From assembly GCA_944383785.1 (NCBI GenBank), contig CALWQV010000010.1, positions 1 through 47,941 of the forward strand: DNA of 47,941 bases. The letters run 5' to 3'. How positions within the stretch are numbered: position 1 is the first letter of the stretch; every line of letters begins with the position of its first letter. Shown here piece by piece: positions 44,392 to 47,941 of the stretch. Source of the stretch: an uncultured Enterocloster sp. (GTDB taxonomy: Bacteria; Bacillota; Clostridia; Lachnospirales; Lachnospiraceae). The notes below the pieces were generated by a model. The model saw nothing but the letters and a program-made list of their open reading frames with translations. It was not told the DNA's origin and ran no database searches. The translations under genes and the position numbers were made by a program.

Positions 44392-47300
44392 TGGGTAAGG
44401 GGCGGCTGGCTCTTTACCTGCGGCCCATCCTGCTGCGCCTGCCTTTGGGGCCTTCTCTGGGGTGTCCCCTGCCCGGGCTGCGTCCGGTTCTCCTTTGCCT
44501 GGACGTCCCCGAAGCTTACCTTTCTGCGGGCCAGGGCCCGCTCCTGTGCCTTGGTCTGATTTTTAACTTCCAAATCCAGGATATCCGCAGGAATGGGGGA
44601 TTCCTTTGCGGTTCCGTTTAAGTAATCCTCCATCTTTTTAGGATCCAAACTCTGTTCCATCGCCACCTTTAGGGCAGAGGTGTGCAGAACCAGCATCTCC
44701 TGCTGTGTGACCAGCGATGCCAGCTCGCCAATTTTCGCCCCGCCGATGATCTCCCCGACCCGATCCACTACCAGCTTTGCGGCCGTCCGGTTTTCCAGCG
44801 GCAGAGTCGGATTCATCGCCTGTTCAAGGAAGTCGGAAAAATACTGCATCGTTTCCATATTTTCCGTCTGGGAAAGATAAAGCTTCTCCCCCTCTGCGGC
44901 GTCAGCGGCTCCATCCTGCATATCCAGCCGGTAATTTTTCAAAAACTCCTCCGGATACTTCTTCTTTAACGGCTCCAAACCCTGGTTATGGTCGATCATC
45001 AATCCTTTGATCACCTTCATTCGCTCCATCTGAAACATGCACTGGTACGGATCGCCCCAGTCGATCTTGGGCACCTGCTCTTTGAGAAGCTTATCCGCAG
45101 ACTTGGCGAACATCCAGCCATAGTAGCGCAGGGACTCCTTGCGCTCATCGCCGGAAACTCCTTCTACCGGCAGATTTTTAAGCCCTTCCTCAAACAGCTC
45201 TCCTCCTGCCATCCTCAGATCGCTTTTCGCCGGATTTAAGAGATCCCCCAGGCTGACGTCGTCGTTGGTCAGCATAAACAGGCGGATCAGGCTAGCGCGG
45301 CTCGCCTGTCTTGCCAGGCCTTTGATACCGGTAGACTGCTCTAAGCTTTCAAACTCCTGGTCCAAATTTCCTCTTCGGTCGAAAAAGCGCTGTGGCGAAA
45401 TCATTCTGCTGGAATACACGGTTTTTTCCGCTTCGGCCAGATAGGCCATGCCTTCCCTGCGGATGTTCTCCCCCTTAATTCCACGGCCGTACAGGTTGTT
45501 AAATACATTCTGCTTCTCCGTCTTTGCATCATGGGGGAATTGTTTCTGGAACTTCTCCTGTAAGCTTTGGCTCATGTCGTTTGCCGTTCTGATGGTCTGC
45601 GAAACGCTGGTGGGAACCTCCCCCGCGATCACTCCCTTTGCGATCAGATCCCGCTCCACTTCCCGCAGAGCCGCTTTCCCGGAAAGGTCGTTTACAACAT
45701 TGGGGTCACTTCTGTAGTTCCTCGCCTCCGCCGAAAACTCCCGCTCCGGCGTAAGCCCCGAAATCAGGAACTCGGAGCCATTGACATAGCGTTCCCTTTC
45801 CTCCTGGCTCAAACGCCCGATGATCTCCCGCTCAATATCAAGACTGTCGTCCCTTAACTCGATAATCCGTTTTGAATCTCTTAACCCGGAAAAATCCGTG
45901 GCCTGCATAAAGTTCTGGGCTGCGCCGGAAATGACGTTTAACAGCTCGGTCACCTCTGGACTGTGCTCATCCATGACCTCTCTCAGCTTCTGGGGGCCTC
46001 CATTCTCCGGAGCTCCCATCGCGTAGAGAATCTCGCGGCCCAGATCCATATTTTCAACTGTTTTCATACAGGAAACGATGATTTCGGCCAGAGGAACCGG
46101 ATTCGGCTCCTTCCCCGGATCCGGCGCGTAATAAATCGCCAGGGCGTCCGTAAGCTTCTGGGCAGCCGCCTTCTTCTGGTCCATGTACTTATCTTCATCC
46201 GTCAGATCCGCAAACCGGATCTGGGGGTTGTCCGCCATTGTTAAAAAGTACGCTAACGTCCGGCAGCCGCCCATCTCGTGATTGCCGCCCCGGTGCAGAT
46301 CCGGCGGCAGCTCATCCTCCATCGCCACCAGCCGCTCTAAATTTTCCTTCCCAAAATAGCTCAGAGTCTTTTCAACTCCGCTCAGCTTGCCTCCAATGGT
46401 CAGGGTAAACCGGTTCCTGGCCTTAACGAAGGGATCCTCCTCAAGCCTGAGCCTGCGCGTCTCCGCCGCCACCAGCTTCTCGCCCATATAGCTGCGTATA
46501 TCGGAAACCCGCTGCTGACGCCCTTCGTCCTTGCGGTAAAAACTCTCCGCCTTTTTGGATGGTTTTCTCTGATACCATTTCTCCTGCCCATCTAAAGACT
46601 CTAACCCATGCTGCAGCGAAACCACTCCGACCTGGAAATTTCCATACTCATCCATTCCCACTTTTGCCATTTCTACCCGGTGTTCCGCGCTTAAAAAGGC
46701 TGCGGCGATTTCTGCCTGAACCAACATCTGATCCTCCCGCGATCCGGGAGACAGGCTGCGGCCCGCTGCGCTTTCCACATACTCAAAAGCAGGCTTTCCA
46801 TCAATAAAAAACAGCTGGGAATAATCCTCGATCCCCATCGTCCGATAGATCGGGTTGGAGGAAGGCCTAACGTCCAGTTCCGGATCGTTCGTTGTAAGGT
46901 TGCCTAAAAGATCGGAGCCAGCCTTAACCATGCGCTTGCGGTCCTCTTCTTCTAATTCCGCGGAGGATAACTGGCCGTTTAAGGTCCCTAACCGGTATGC
47001 CCGCGCGTATGCTTTTGCCCGCTCATCTTCATTTCCCACTCCTCTGATGACATAAGCCTTATGGTCCACCGTCTCCGGCAGTACGGAATCCATATCCGGA
47101 TAGGTCATGTGCTGCTCCCGCATCCTGAGACGTTTTTTCTCCCTCTGCCCGGCGTCCAAATGCTCCATCCTGTCCTGATACCGGCTGGCAGCCGCTATGT
47201 CCGCCGCGGACAAGGCGGGCCTCTGGCTGGCCGCGTCTAATACTGCATCCCGGATCCGCTCCTGGCTGCTGGTCACCTCAAAGGGGATGGTTTTGATCCC

Positions 47301-47941
47301 CTGTTCAGAGGGAACAAGCACCTGAATGGGCTGTGCGGAAAGGGCGGCCTCCATGAAACGGCATTTCATCCGTTCCGCCGCGTGCTCGTAAGATTCGCCT
47401 TCGTACTCTCTCTCCCACCGCTCGTTGGCGCTCTGGCCGTCAATTAAAATATAGTCGAATACATCTCTCCCATTTCGGGCCATCTCCTCCCGCATCTGAG
47501 GCGGGAATATAAATTCAAATGCCCGGTCAAAATTCTGTACCGCAAATCCCTTCTGCGCCGTGGTCAAACGCCTCGCGGAGGCCTCGTGAAGCAGAAACGG
47601 CGAAATCTCGCCCGGCGTATATTCCTGGACGTCCATGACGGCCGCCGACAAATCTTCGCTCGCCCGGGCGGTTCCAAGGATGGAGCGTTTCTCTGCCATC
47701 TCCTTAAACACCTGGAAAGCGTCATCCAGCGTAATGCCTTCCTGGGACAGAATATCGTTTACCGTCTCCCTTATATCAGCGCCCACGTCATTCTGAACCT
47801 CGTCCCACGTAGAAGCATTGTAGGCATAATTCACCGCTGTGCCGTAGAGCCTGGTCATGATATCGAAGAACGCGCGGTAAGGAGCCGCCATCTGGCTGAT
47901 CTCCTCGCTTTTCTGGGAAATTTGATCTTCCAGCTGGGGAT
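44388..47941 (-). CDS. Large protein of unknown function (5' end outside window)
   Basis: The frame has no stop to the right edge, so at least 1,183 residues are visible and the start is outside; the ATG at 47891 is internal or only a possible start. I recognise no domain. The protein is charged and mostly helical, with clusters such as DRMEHLDAGQREKKRLRMREQ and LSQEERERYVNGSEFLISG, and no signal peptide or membrane helix in the visible part. The tail is Gln/Pro-rich and disordered (TQPGQGTPQRRPQRQAQQDG). It is likely cytosolic. Its stop overlaps that of the convergent LytTR gene at 44388-44391. Similar very long unknown proteins occur in Lachnospiraceae. Confidence 0.8.
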   Translation of the reverse strand, partial: PQLEDQISQKSEEISQMAAPYRAFFDIMTRLYGTAVNYAYNASTWDEVQNDVGADIRETVNDILSQEGITLDDAFQVFKEMAEKRSILGTARASEDLSAAVMDVQEYTPGEISPFLLHEASARRLTTAQKGFAVQNFDRAFEFIFPPQMREEMARNGRDVFDYILIDGQSANERWEREYEGESYEHAAERMKCRFMEAALSAQPIQVLVPSEQGIKTIPFEVTSSQERIRDAVLDAASQRPALSAADIAAASRYQDRMEHLDAGQREKKRLRMREQHMTYPDMDSVLPETVDHKAYVIRGVGNEDERAKAYARAYRLGTLNGQLSSAELEEEDRKRMVKAGSDLLGNLTTNDPELDVRPSSNPIYRTMGIEDYSQLFFIDGKPAFEYVESAAGRSLSPGSREDQMLVQAEIAAAFLSAEHRVEMAKVGMDEYGNFQVGVVSLQHGLESLDGQEKWYQRKPSKKAESFYRKDEGRQQRVSDIRSYMGEKLVAAETRRLRLEEDPFVKARNRFTLTIGGKLSGVEKTLSYFGKENLERLVAMEDELPPDLHRGGNHEMGGCRTLAYFLTMADNPQIRFADLTDEDKYMDQKKAAAQKLTDALAIYYAPDPGKEPNPVPLAEIIVSCMKTVENMDLGREILYAMGAPENGGPQKLREVMDEHSPEVTELLNVISGAAQNFMQATDFSGLRDSKRIIELRDDSLDIEREIIGRLSQEERERYVNGSEFLISGLTPEREFSAEARNYRSDPNVVNDLSGKAALREVERDLIAKGVIAGEVPTSVSQTIRTANDMSQSLQEKFQKQFPHDAKTEKQNVFNNLYGRGIKGENIRREGMAYLAEAEKTVYSSRMISPQRFFDRRGNLDQEFESLEQSTGIKGLARQASRASLIRLFMLTNDDVSLGDLLNPAKSDLRMAGGELFEEGLKNLPVEGVSGDERKESLRYYGWMFAKSADKLLKEQVPKIDWGDPYQCMFQMERMKVIKGLMIDHNQGLEPLKKKYPEEFLKNYRLDMQDGAADAAEGEKLYLSQTENMETMQYFSDFLEQAMNPTLPLENRTAAKLVVDRVGEIIGGAKIGELASLVTQQEMLVLHTSALKVAMEQSLDPKKMEDYLNGTAKESPIPADILDLEVKNQTKAQERALARRKVSFGDVQAKENRTQPGQGTPQRRPQRQAQQDGPQVKSQPPLTH

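Overview
The window reads as chromosome of a gut-type anaerobic Firmicute, most likely Lachnospiraceae (Clostridium cluster XIVa; Enterocloster, Hungatella or Lachnoclostridium relatives). The reasons are the hrcA-grpE-dnaK-dnaJ operon behind a perfect CIRCE element, the secG-rnr-smpB block, several secreted proteins with choline-binding-type wall repeats, a PD-(D/E)XK 'Rpn' transposase-like gene, and AGGAGG-type ribosome sites throughout. This is inferred from gene content. No 16S or tRNA gene is present. Almost everything is on the minus strand; only an 8-oxoguanine DNA glycosylase and a LytTR protein are on the plus strand.

Region 1 (1-17450) is a cell-surface region. It opens with one uninterrupted minus-strand reading frame of at least 2,945 codons (8836 down to the left edge, still open there). 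It encodes a giant secreted adhesin or pilin-like protein with SpaA/Cna-B type repeats. Next come an Rpn-type nuclease gene and a three-gene set of exported proteins: a 595-aa DUF6273-like protein, a 1,403-aa GLUG/Ig-like/wall-binding protein, and a 280-aa wall-binding protein. Between this set and smpB lies a 463-bp non-coding stretch with an exact 53-bp direct repeat and nested inverted repeats.

Region 2 (17454-23900) holds smpB, rnr and secG. It is followed by a purine-salvage pair (PNP and a 5'-deoxyadenosine/SAH-type amidohydrolase) translationally coupled to another wall-binding exported protein.

Region 3 (23910-34552) is a catabolic locus for glycated amino acids (Amadori/Heyns compounds). 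Three transcription units together carry three different SIS-domain deglycases, a FrlC-type epimerase, a FrlD-type kinase, a GntR/UTRA regulator, a complete ABC sugar importer, a YitT membrane protein and a HAD phosphatase. The logic is import, 6-phosphorylation, optional C3 epimerisation, then deglycation to glucose-6-phosphate plus amino acid. Three deglycases suggest several substrates. Two of the promoters share a near-identical 18-bp motif overlapping their core elements.

Region 4 (34722-41357) has an L,D-transpeptidase divergent from ogg, then the heat-shock operon. Region 5 (41366-47941) is an AgrC/VirS-like histidine kinase and LytTR response regulator with a well-formed LytTR direct-repeat site upstream of their promoter. 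It also holds a divergent NTF2-like/LytTR protein and the 3' part of a large protein I do not recognise, which runs off the right edge.
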